15,023 bases of DNA. Origin: Microcaldota archaeon. Its GTDB lineage: Archaea > Micrarchaeota > Micrarchaeia > Anstonellales > Anstonellaceae. The stretch covers positions 1-15,023 of the forward strand of contig JAKAME010000002.1 in assembly GCA_021813025.1 (NCBI GenBank). The letters run 5' to 3'. Positions 8,328 to 14,138 of this stretch are shown here, in pieces. Each line of letters opens with the position of its first letter. Within the stretch, counting starts at the first letter, position 1. The position numbers were made by a program, and so were the translations under genes. The notes under the pieces were generated by a model. The model saw only the letters and a program-made list of their open reading frames with translations, was not told the origin of the DNA and made no database searches.

Positions 8328-9761
8328 ATGGAAAAAGAGAAGAGAATTGCAAGTATGGATGGCCGGTTCGGCCAAAAAGCAGCCGCAGGCAGCGGGAGGT
8401 TCGGGCAAAGGGCAGCGGAAGGCAGGGAAAGCGGCAGCCGAGTGGCGGCTGCGGGCGGGGAAAGGTTCGCCCGGAAAGCAGCCGCAGGCTTGGCGCGCGC
8501 GATTCCCGGCCTCGAGAAGCACGGGGCAAGAATGGTGCAGCTCGTCCCGTTCCTGTCCTTGTTCTTTTTCCTCGGCCTTGCGGCCATGCCGCATGCCGCT
8601 GACATTTTCGGCTGGAAGGTGCCTGACGTGCTCGACCCCTTCGCCTCCACATCAGTCAGCACGGGCCAGCCCGTTCCGCCCGACATGAGCTGGTTCCGCC
8701 TCTCCCTCATAGTGCTGCTGCTCAACGCATTCATGGGCGCGGCAGGATACGTGCTGGCAGGCATGCTGGGCCCGAAAGTGGCCGCCTGGGCCAAGCAGGT
8801 GCTCTACGGGACGGTCAAGTCGGCGTTCATCGTGCTTTTCATCTTCGCCGGATTCACAATCACCACCTGCCAGGGGGCCGGCGGCTCGTCCACAAGCGGG
8901 GCGGTGTGCGTGGGCTTTTTGCAGATGCAGCGCGCCATCAGCTTCACCCAGACCGTGCGCAACACCATTTCGCTCGAGTTCGGCACCATGACTGCCGCCA
9001 CCGCCGCCCTCTCCACGGTGCTGAACATCACCCCCTACTTCCGCCCTGCGGGCATCATCGGCATCTCCTTCTCGCTCTCACCCGCTTTCAGGCCCCTGTT
9101 CGACGCTCTGGGCATCCTGCTCTCGCTTCTCTCTGTCGCTACTGGCGAGTGGTTCGTGCAGACCTGGCTTCTGCTCTTCATACAGGGCAGGATGCTCTCC
9201 ATCCTGCTGCCGCTGGGCCTGTTCCTGCGCGCCTATGGCTTCCCGCGCCCGGGGGACGCGCTCATAGCCATAGCAGTCGGCTTCTTCTTCGTCTATCCCT
9301 TCATGCTCAACGTCAGCTCGTATGCCATTGAGAGCTACCTGCAGGCCGAATTCGGGCCGGGCCCGCTGGTGCAGTCATCTTCGGGCGGGTTCTATTCCTC
9401 CTTTGGCGAGTGCGTGAGCGCAAGTTCGGCGCAGGGCCAGTCGGCCGTGTGCTACTTCAAGCTGGCCAGCAAGGGGGTGTGGGAGGAGGTCAAGCACCTG
9501 GTGGGCAACATCAGCCCCGGCGCCGGCCTCATGCTCTTCGGATTCACGCAGCTGCTCACCGGCTCGCTGCCCGCCGCTGCGGTGGTGGCCCTGCTCATAC
9601 TCTACACCATTGCCATGCTCAAGGTTTCGATTTTCTACATTCTGGTGGTGTCCATCATCATCCCGCTCTTCATCCTGCTTGTCGTGCTCACCTTCATCAA
9701 GGAGCTGGCGGGCTTCTTGGGCACGCAGATGGACTTCAGCGCGTTCGAGAGGCTGATATAG
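8328..9761 (+). CDS. Polytopic membrane protein, paralog D of six (repeat-bearing N-terminal extension)
   Basis: 477 residues; ATG 8328 directly follows the TAG of C. A 67-residue basic, Ala/Gly-rich extension with three decapeptide repeats precedes a signal-like segment (about 69-90). If translation instead starts at Met69 (base 8532), the product is a classical signal-peptide protein and the preceding 204 bases are untranslated; the repeated TAG-ATG junctions favour the upstream start. Membrane segments lie near 123-146, 163-180, 256-272, 281-300, 310-330 and two or three at 398-458, more than in its paralogs. The core is Q278, G297, R301, R307, P324, with one residue fewer between the second Arg and Pro. 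The loop motif keeps W154 and K156 but has Val at the Glu position. Cysteine pairs 181/194 and 362/375 fall in outer loops and may form disulfides. It ends FERLI, a variant of the tag. Confidence 0.85.
   Translation: MEKEKRIASMDGRFGQKAAAGSGRFGQRAAEGRESGSRVAAAGGERFARKAAAGLARAIPGLEKHGARMVQLVPFLSLFFFLGLAAMPHAADIFGWKVPDVLDPFASTSVSTGQPVPPDMSWFRLSLIVLLLNAFMGAAGYVLAGMLGPKVAAWAKQVLYGTVKSAFIVLFIFAGFTITTCQGAGGSSTSGAVCVGFLQMQRAISFTQTVRNTISLEFGTMTAATAALSTVLNITPYFRPAGIIGISFSLSPAFRPLFDALGILLSLLSVATGEWFVQTWLLLFIQGRMLSILLPLGLFLRAYGFPRPGDALIAIAVGFFFVYPFMLNVSSYAIESYLQAEFGPGPLVQSSSGGFYSSFGECVSASSAQGQSAVCYFKLASKGVWEEVKHLVGNISPGAGLMLFGFTQLLTGSLPAAAVVALLILYTIAMLKVSIFYILVVSIIIPLFILLVVLTFIKELAGFLGTQMDFSAFERLI
8361..8489 (+). 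repeat. Imperfect decapeptide-coding repeat in the N-terminus of paralog D
   Basis: Three units are visible: GRFGQKAAAG (residues 12-21), GRFGQRAAEG (23-32) and ERFARKAAAG (45-54). The DNA of the units is also similar, for example ggttcg followed by an A/G-rich run and gcagc. The first two units are one codon apart and the third is separated by twelve codons that include a decayed GGE/VAAAG-like stretch. The pattern indicates recent local duplication. Confidence 0.65.
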
Positions 9762-9770
9762 GGGATTGCC

Positions 9771-11132
9771 ATGGCTGACCTTGACTATTGCCGCACCCTG
9801 CTCTTCTCACCGGACGCCATACCCAACGTGCTGGGCGGGAGCTGGATGCACGTCCTCTTCCTCGGCCTGCTGGCCTCGGCATTCCTCATGGTGGTGGCTT
9901 ACATGATAAGCCGGGCCCTGCGCATCCCGCGCCTCGAGGGCTGGACGCGGCATGAGTTTTTCCAAATCCTCGCCACTGCGGGCCTCGCGCTGTTCGCGGT
10001 CATCCTCATCGGCGGCATGTGCACCTGGGACGTCTCGTTCCTCTACGGAGGCTTGGGGCAGTCGCCTCCGGCCTGCACGCAGGTCACGCCCCAGGGCAAG
10101 ACCGTTGCCACGCCCTACTGCGCGGCGCAGTCCTATCTCTCCAAGCTCAAGGCAAGAGGGGAGGTGCTTTTCACCGCCCTGATTGGAATCAACGGCGCGA
10201 TGTCATACCTGTTCCGCATAGCTTGGGAGTCGAGGCCCCTGGGGATAGGCTATACGGTGGAGCCTCTTGCAGGCCTGCAGCAGATACAGAACGTGTTCCT
10301 GGTGGGGGTGAGCGGATTCCTGATTGCCTATCTCACGATACTTATCCAGATGCGCATTCTGGACTACCTCATGGCCGCCGTGCCGTTCTACTTCATACCG
10401 CTGGGCTTTTTGCTGCGCTGCTTCGCGCCCAGCCGCGAGTTCGGCGGCGCGCTCATAGGATTCTCCATAGCCTCCCTGCTCTTCTTCCCCATAATTCTGG
10501 TGATGAACGACCTCATAGTCTATACCAGCCTCGACGCAATCACCAATTCCGCTCCGGACGTCAACGCCCAGCTCTACGGCTCGGACGCCCTGCTGGGCAC
10601 CCTGCCCTCCGGCCTTGGCCTTGACTCCATAGCTCCCGGCGCCGCGCTCAACGGGGCGGGCGGGGGCGTGAGCGTGAGCCAGGTGGTGGGCAGGCAGGGG
10701 GACCAGGTCCTCTTCGTAGGCTCGGACGGCGCCCGCTATTCCGCGCAGAGGCAGGGGGGAACGGTTTCAATCTACCGCCTCCGCGGAACCATAGACCCGG
10801 CAGGCGGGGGCGCGGCTCTCAACATGTATTGGGGGATGTACGACAGCCAGCCCCAAGCCGACGGGACCTGGACGCCCCGCACCGCCTCCACCGGCACGCC
10901 CATCCGCTATTTCACCGACCCCGACCCGTCGGCCGCCAACCAGATGGTGAGCCTGCGCTCGGACAAGATGGCATCGGCGATGATTTGGCCCACGCAGGTA
11001 ATCATGGTGTTCTCCATAGCCGCAGTGCTGCTGCCCATCATAAACTTCATGATTTACATCGAGATTGCGAGGGAGCTGTCGAGGCTGATGGGCACGGAGA
11101 TGGATTTGAGCAACCTCACGCGGATGATTTAG
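9771..11132 (+). CDS. Polytopic membrane protein, paralog E of six (no signal peptide)
   Basis: 453 residues; ATG 9771 lies nine bases after the stop of D with GGGGAT as binding site. Unlike its paralogs it has no cleavable signal: its first hydrophobic segment (25-47) aligns with the second segment of the others, so the short acidic N-terminus should lie outside the cell. Other membrane segments are near 63-82, 172-192, 203-219, 224-251 and 407-430. The loop motif is canonical (W58, R60, E62, Q65). The family core is Q193, G212, R216, R222, P240. The first outer loop contains Cys84, 102 and 117. The second outer loop, about 252-400, is Gly/Ser-rich with probable beta strands around 300-340, unlike the loops of A, C or D. 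It ends NLTRMI, the family tag. It is inferred to be one subunit of the operon's membrane complex; its individual role is unknown. Confidence 0.88.
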   Translation: MADLDYCRTLLFSPDAIPNVLGGSWMHVLFLGLLASAFLMVVAYMISRALRIPRLEGWTRHEFFQILATAGLALFAVILIGGMCTWDVSFLYGGLGQSPPACTQVTPQGKTVATPYCAAQSYLSKLKARGEVLFTALIGINGAMSYLFRIAWESRPLGIGYTVEPLAGLQQIQNVFLVGVSGFLIAYLTILIQMRILDYLMAAVPFYFIPLGFLLRCFAPSREFGGALIGFSIASLLFFPIILVMNDLIVYTSLDAITNSAPDVNAQLYGSDALLGTLPSGLGLDSIAPGAALNGAGGGVSVSQVVGRQGDQVLFVGSDGARYSAQRQGGTVSIYRLRGTIDPAGGGAALNMYWGMYDSQPQADGTWTPRTASTGTPIRYFTDPDPSAANQMVSLRSDKMASAMIWPTQVIMVFSIAAVLLPIINFMIYIEIARELSRLMGTEMDLSNLTRMI

Positions 11133-12275
11133 ATGGAAGGGAAACGGGAGGATGAAAAGAGGGCGCGCCTCGCGCCGGGTTTAGCTGCCAATATTGTCAT
11201 TTTCTCTCTTCTTGTTTTCTCCGGCCTCTCATTCGCGCAATTCACTTCCATAACAGGAACCGGCGGCCTGCCCGGCCAGCCCTATGACGTCAGCACAATC
11301 TTCGGCTCGCAGGGGCCCCTGGCAGGCACCGTGCTGCTGCTGGGAGTCATCACCCTCTTTTGCGCCACGCTAATCTACATGTTCGGCGTGGCCCTCAACA
11401 TCCAGTCTTTCAAGACTTGGGCCAAATCAGAATTCATGCAAATCATAGTCACGTTCCTGCTCATGGCCTGCATACTCGTCGCATACGGCCAGACGTGGAC
11501 CATGATGATAAACGCGGTGAGCGGCATATACAAGACCACGCAGCCGCAGATGGCCGACCCCAACCTCTACTACGAGCCTTTCAGCTTCACCCAAAGCTAC
11601 ATCAGCACCACGCTCATTGACTGCGAGAAGAAGGTCTACAACACCCTCTACACCGTCAACTTCTACTACCGCCTTGTCGGGCGGCTGCAGGCCGACGCGC
11701 TGGGGGCCGACCCGCTGGGCGGCTGGTCCACGACGGTTTACACCGGATTTTTCGAATACGTGACAGGCCACATCAACTACCTGCTGCTGCTCAACTACAT
11801 CCAGGTGCGCCTGCTCACCCTCATCAAGTACGCCATGCCCCTGATTCTGGAGGCCGGCCTGGTGCTGCGCGTCTTCCCCCTCAGCCGAGGCGCGGGCGGG
11901 CTGCTCATAGCCATTGGCATCGGCTTCTACGCGGTCTATCCCGTCAGCATAGCCATGCTGATGACTCTCCTGCCCGGCCCCACGCACTCGTTCTGCACCG
12001 GATTCAGCCCCCCGCCGCTGCTTGACCTGTCCGACGGGGGCGTGGTGCAGACGTCGGGGGATTTGCTGCAGGTGGCGTTCAGCGCCAAGGCCAGCGGAAG
12101 CCAGATTGGCTCCCTGCGCACGAGGATTGAGACTTTCCTGCCCGTCTTCTATTTGCAGGGCATGTTCCTGCCCTTAGTGGCCTTCACGATAACATTCACG
12201 TTCGTGCGCCAGACGGGCGCGCTGTTCGGCGCTGACCTCAACGAAATCGGGCGCGGCCTGATTAAGCTGATTTAG
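11133..12275 (+). CDS. Polytopic membrane protein, paralog F of six
   Basis: 380 residues; ATG 11133 directly follows the TAG of E. A charged, purine-encoded lead (1-12) precedes a signal peptide at about 17-35 ending SFA. Membrane segments lie near 63-90, 101-120, 214-234, 236-248, 255-279 and 340-358. The loop motif is the clearest in the family (W96, K98, E100, Q103). The core is Q224, G242, R246, R252, P270, with one residue fewer between Gln and Gly than in the others. The first outer loop (about 121-205) is Tyr/Thr-rich with Cys164; the second (about 280-335) holds Cys288. The last segment reads TITFTFVR like that of B, and the protein ends GLIKLI with the family tag. It may represent the ancestral layout because it combines intact forms of all three shared motifs with small loops. 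This last point is inference. Confidence 0.88.
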   Translation: MEGKREDEKRARLAPGLAANIVIFSLLVFSGLSFAQFTSITGTGGLPGQPYDVSTIFGSQGPLAGTVLLLGVITLFCATLIYMFGVALNIQSFKTWAKSEFMQIIVTFLLMACILVAYGQTWTMMINAVSGIYKTTQPQMADPNLYYEPFSFTQSYISTTLIDCEKKVYNTLYTVNFYYRLVGRLQADALGADPLGGWSTTVYTGFFEYVTGHINYLLLLNYIQVRLLTLIKYAMPLILEAGLVLRVFPLSRGAGGLLIAIGIGFYAVYPVSIAMLMTLLPGPTHSFCTGFSPPPLLDLSDGGVVQTSGDLLQVAFSAKASGSQIGSLRTRIETFLPVFYLQGMFLPLVAFTITFTFVRQTGALFGADLNEIGRGLIKLI

Positions 12276-12285
12276 GGGCGGGCGC

Positions 12286-12480
12286 ATGGCCGACTTCGGA
12301 AGCTTCGCGCAGCCGGTCAGCTTTGACCCCGTGTTCTTCATTCTTTCCGTTCCGGTTGCGCTCGCGCTGCTGGCAGGAGTGTATTTTTGGCTGAAGAAAA
12401 AGATGGAAAAGAAAAAAGAGGAAGAGCAGATGCCCGGAGAAAACAGGCCGGAACCTGACTTCTCTTCCGGCTTTCGCTAA
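12286..12480 (+). CDS. Small single-pass membrane protein with Lys/Glu-rich tail
   Basis: 64 residues; ATG 12286 has ggggcggg just upstream, ten bases after the stop of F. One membrane segment spans about 15-36. It is followed by a strongly charged stretch of lysines and glutamates (about 37-48) and an acidic/proline tail. The positive charge after the segment predicts an external N-terminus and cytoplasmic tail. It shares none of the motifs of A-F. Its place as last gene of the operon suggests an accessory subunit of the same complex. It ends 13 bases from the convergent 5S rRNA gene. The function is unknown; the coding call rests on the start signal, operon position and sensible topology. 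Confidence 0.72.
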   Translation: MADFGSFAQPVSFDPVFFILSVPVALALLAGVYFWLKKKMEKKKEEEQMPGENRPEPDFSSGFR

Positions 12481-12482
12481 GT

Positions 12483-12493
12483 AGAAAAATTAT
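12483..12493 (-). terminator. T-rich terminator of the 5S rRNA gene
   Basis: On the minus strand the 3' end of the 5S gene is followed at once by ataatttttct, a U-run typical of archaeal intrinsic termination. No comparable T-run is seen on the plus strand for the incoming operon. Confidence 0.6.
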
Positions 12494-12609
12494 GTGCCAG
12501 CAGCAACCGATTTTCCCGCCAGAAGGCAGTACAGATCCAGTCGTGAGAAGGCTTAACTGCCGAGTTCGAGATGGGATCGGGTGTGGCCCTTCTCCTATGG
12601 CCGCTGACA
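12494..12609 (-). rRNA. rrf: 5S ribosomal RNA
   Basis: Read on the minus strand, the sequence contains the universal 5S core with CCCAT, CGAAC, TCGGCAGTTAAGC in the expected order. The ends form a ten-pair helix I: bases 12609-12600 (TGTCAGCGGC) pair without mismatch, allowing G-U, with 12504-12495 (GCTGCTGGCA). The length of about 116 bases is normal. Ends are set by helix I and may be off by one to three bases. No 16S or 23S rRNA lies next to it; the neighbours are protein genes, so it is a detached 5S transcription unit with its own promoter and U-run terminator. Confidence 0.95.
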
Positions 12610-12630
12610 GCAAAGATATGGGAAAAAGAG

Positions 12631-12638
12631 TTTTTAAA
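12631..12638 (-). promoter_or_regulatory. TATA box of the 5S rRNA gene
   Basis: The minus strand reads TTTAAAAA here, 22-29 bases upstream of the 5' end of the 5S RNA. This is the spacing expected for the archaeal TATA-binding protein site. It sits about 15 bases past the stop codon of the upstream gene. Confidence 0.75.
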
Positions 12639-12652
12639 GCATGGCCTTGGCC

Positions 12653-13216
12653 CTAGAATTCCTGCTGCGAGTATATTTCGGGCCAAGCTGCGCAGCCGAG
12701 CGCGGGAGCCACCAGATTGTAGAGCTCGATGGCCATGACCTCGAAGCCCGCCTTGTTGAGGGAAAAGCTGGCTTTGTAGATGGGCGCGGCCCCTTCGGCC
12801 GAAATGGAGGAGAGGATGGAGTCGCGGCGCAGGACGCGGATGATTCCGCTCGCCAGAATCTTGTTTTTTGCCTGCGCCGCGCAGGAGATTGCGCAGCTGT
12901 AGAGGCTGGCGCGCTCTTCTTCGGTTATCGGCCATGAGGCCGCGGAGCGGTAGAGCACCGAGGCCTTCGAATAGTCGAGCGGGTTTTTCGTCAGTCCCGC
13001 GCGCGCCTCGTAGAGCGAGGCCAGTGAGGCGTCTGCCAGCTGGCCGTCCTTGCGCGCGCCGAAGAGGCGGATGGTGCGGGTGATGAAACGGGCGTCCTTG
13101 TCCTTGGAGTATTTTGCGATTGCTTCGGCTGCCCTGCCGCTGCCCGATGCCTTGAACACTGCCTTAGCTCCCTGATAATTCATCCAAGCTATGAGACACA
13201 TGCTTTCAGCCGCCAT
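12653..13216 (-). CDS. Hypothetical alpha-helical protein
   Basis: 187 residues; ATG at 13216, TAG at 12653. There is no signal peptide and no membrane segment. The sequence is alanine-rich and predicted helical throughout, with repeated patterns such as AIAKYSKD, LYEARAG and DYSKASVLYRSAA, which suggest a helical-repeat (TPR- or HEAT-like) fold. I recognise no family. No ribosome binding site precedes the ATG, but a TATA-like TTATAA at 13249-13254 would place transcription start a few bases from it, so the mRNA may have little or no leader. A second Met at residue 6 is an alternative start. It lies between NDK and the 5S gene, where many archaea have translation initiation factor IF2 (infB) after NDK; it does not resemble IF2. 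The frame keeps a coherent composition and has correct-looking upstream signals. Confidence 0.75.
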   Translation of the reverse strand: MAAESMCLIAWMNYQGAKAVFKASGSGRAAEAIAKYSKDKDARFITRTIRLFGARKDGQLADASLASLYEARAGLTKNPLDYSKASVLYRSAASWPITEEERASLYSCAISCAAQAKNKILASGIIRVLRRDSILSSISAEGAAPIYKASFSLNKAGFEVMAIELYNLVAPALGCAAWPEIYSQQEF

Positions 13217-13248
13217 AATTTGATGTTATGGATAGTGGACGGAGATGC

Positions 13249-13254
13249 TTATAA
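13249..13254 (-). promoter_or_regulatory. TATA-like box upstream of the helical hypothetical gene
   Basis: The minus strand has TTATAA 33-38 bases upstream of the ATG at 13216. Together with the missing Shine-Dalgarno this fits a short-leader or leaderless transcript starting near 13222. Confidence 0.45.
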
Positions 13255-13316
13255 CTGCTGCGGCAAAACACGGATTGCGCCAAAAGAGAGAGGCAGGCCG
13301 CCCGATGGGGAAAAAG

Positions 13317-13787
13317 CTACTTCTTCTCGTCCGCCGCAGCAGTCAGCTTGTCAAGCGCGCGCTCGTAGGAAAACAGCTCCTCTTTTTTGAAAAAGCGGGC
13401 CACTTCCCTGTGCGCAGTCTCAAGAGAATCTGAGGCATGGATGATGTTGTATTGGGTGGAGAGCGAATAATCCCCGCGGATTGTGCCGGGAGCGGCGTTG
13501 CGCGCGTTGGTGGGGCCGCACATGTCGCGCACCACCTTGACTGCCTCCGGGCCTGAGGCGACAAGAGCCACAATGGGGGCGGAAGTCATGAACGAGACAA
13601 GGCCCGGATAGAAGGGCTTTCCGACAAGATGGGCGTAATGCTCCTCGCACTTTTTCGCATCCAGCTTGAGCATCTTCAAACCAACAAGCTGCAAGCCCCG
13701 CTCCTCGAGGCGCGCAACCACTTTGCCAATCAGCCCGCGCTGCAAGGCGTCGGGCTTGAGCAGAACCAGGGTTTGTTCGAGCGCCAT
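13317..13787 (-). CDS. ndk: Nucleoside diphosphate kinase
   Basis: 156 residues from ATG 13787, which has GGGGTG six bases upstream; the frame extends to a GTG at 13796 but that start would place the binding site inside the gene. The enzyme transfers the gamma-phosphate from ATP to NDPs through a phosphohistidine, balancing NTP pools in the cytoplasm. Visible family features are KPD at 11-13, GLIGKVV at 18-24, the CGPTNARNAAPGTIRGD region at 90-106 and the active-site NIIHASDS with catalytic His117. Length is normal for the family. It follows L24e in the order L7Ae-S28e-L24e-NDK, an arrangement common in archaea. The T-rich stretch between L24e and NDK suggests it has its own promoter. A T5 run directly after its stop (13311-13316) may terminate transcription. 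Confidence 0.97.
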   Translation of the reverse strand: MALEQTLVLLKPDALQRGLIGKVVARLEERGLQLVGLKMLKLDAKKCEEHYAHLVGKPFYPGLVSFMTSAPIVALVASGPEAVKVVRDMCGPTNARNAAPGTIRGDYSLSTQYNIIHASDSLETAHREVARFFKKEELFSYERALDKLTAAADEKK

Positions 13788-13821
13788 GTTCAACACCCCA
13801 TCTTTATGCGAATGAAAATGA

Positions 13822-13840
13822 AATTAAAAACAAAAAAGGA
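13822..13840 (-). terminator. T-rich terminator after L24e, overlapping a possible NDK promoter
   Basis: Just past the L24e stop the minus strand reads TCCTTTTTTGTTTTTAATT, two T-runs typical of archaeal termination. The TTTTTAAT part lies 36-43 bases upstream of the NDK start and could double as a TATA element. Confidence 0.5.
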
Positions 13841-13841
13841 A

Positions 13842-14126
13842 TTACTTCTTGGCCCCGGCCTTGGCCTCTGCTTCCTTGGCCTTCTTCTCGGCCAGCTTGG
13901 CCTCGATTTCCTTGGCCAGCACCGACTCCTTCTTCTCCACGCCCTTCTTCTCGTGAATCAGGGCGACCTGCTTGGCGGTCCATTCCATGTGCCGCCCTTC
14001 GCGGCCCAAGTCAAGCATGTTGCGCCTGCACTTTGAGGAGCAGAAGGCATAGGTCGTGCCGTCGCGCTTGACATAGAGCGTGCCGGTGCCTTTGGGGACT
14101 TCGTGGTTGCAGAATGTGCAGAACAT
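13842..14126 (-). CDS. rpl24e: 50S ribosomal protein L24e (eL24) with Lys/Ala-rich tail
   Basis: 94 residues; ATG 14126 with AGGGAGAG upstream, starting 12 bases after the S28e stop. It is a zinc-ribbon protein of the large subunit. The four zinc ligands are Cys3, Cys6, Cys29 and Cys33 in the pattern C-x2-C...C-x3-C, with the family motif around FCSSKCRRNM. Archaeal L24e is normally about 60-70 residues. Here the residues after about 66 form an extra tail of Lys, Ala and Glu, probably a charged helix. The gene sits in the normal archaeal L7Ae-S28e-L24e-NDK cluster and is probably cotranscribed with S28e. Confidence 0.96.
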   Translation of the reverse strand: MFCTFCNHEVPKGTGTLYVKRDGTTYAFCSSKCRRNMLDLGREGRHMEWTAKQVALIHEKKGVEKKESVLAKEIEAKLAEKKAKEAEAKAGAKK

Positions 14127-14138
14127 AAAGCTCTCCCT

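Noticed and set aside
7170..8594. 474-residue minus-strand open frame
   Set aside because: Antisense to C and D, whose core motifs and membrane segments are coding on the plus strand.
12641..12937. 98-residue plus-strand frame opposite the 187-residue gene
   Set aside because: No binding site or family resemblance. The minus-strand frame is longer, has an upstream TATA element and a regular helical pattern.
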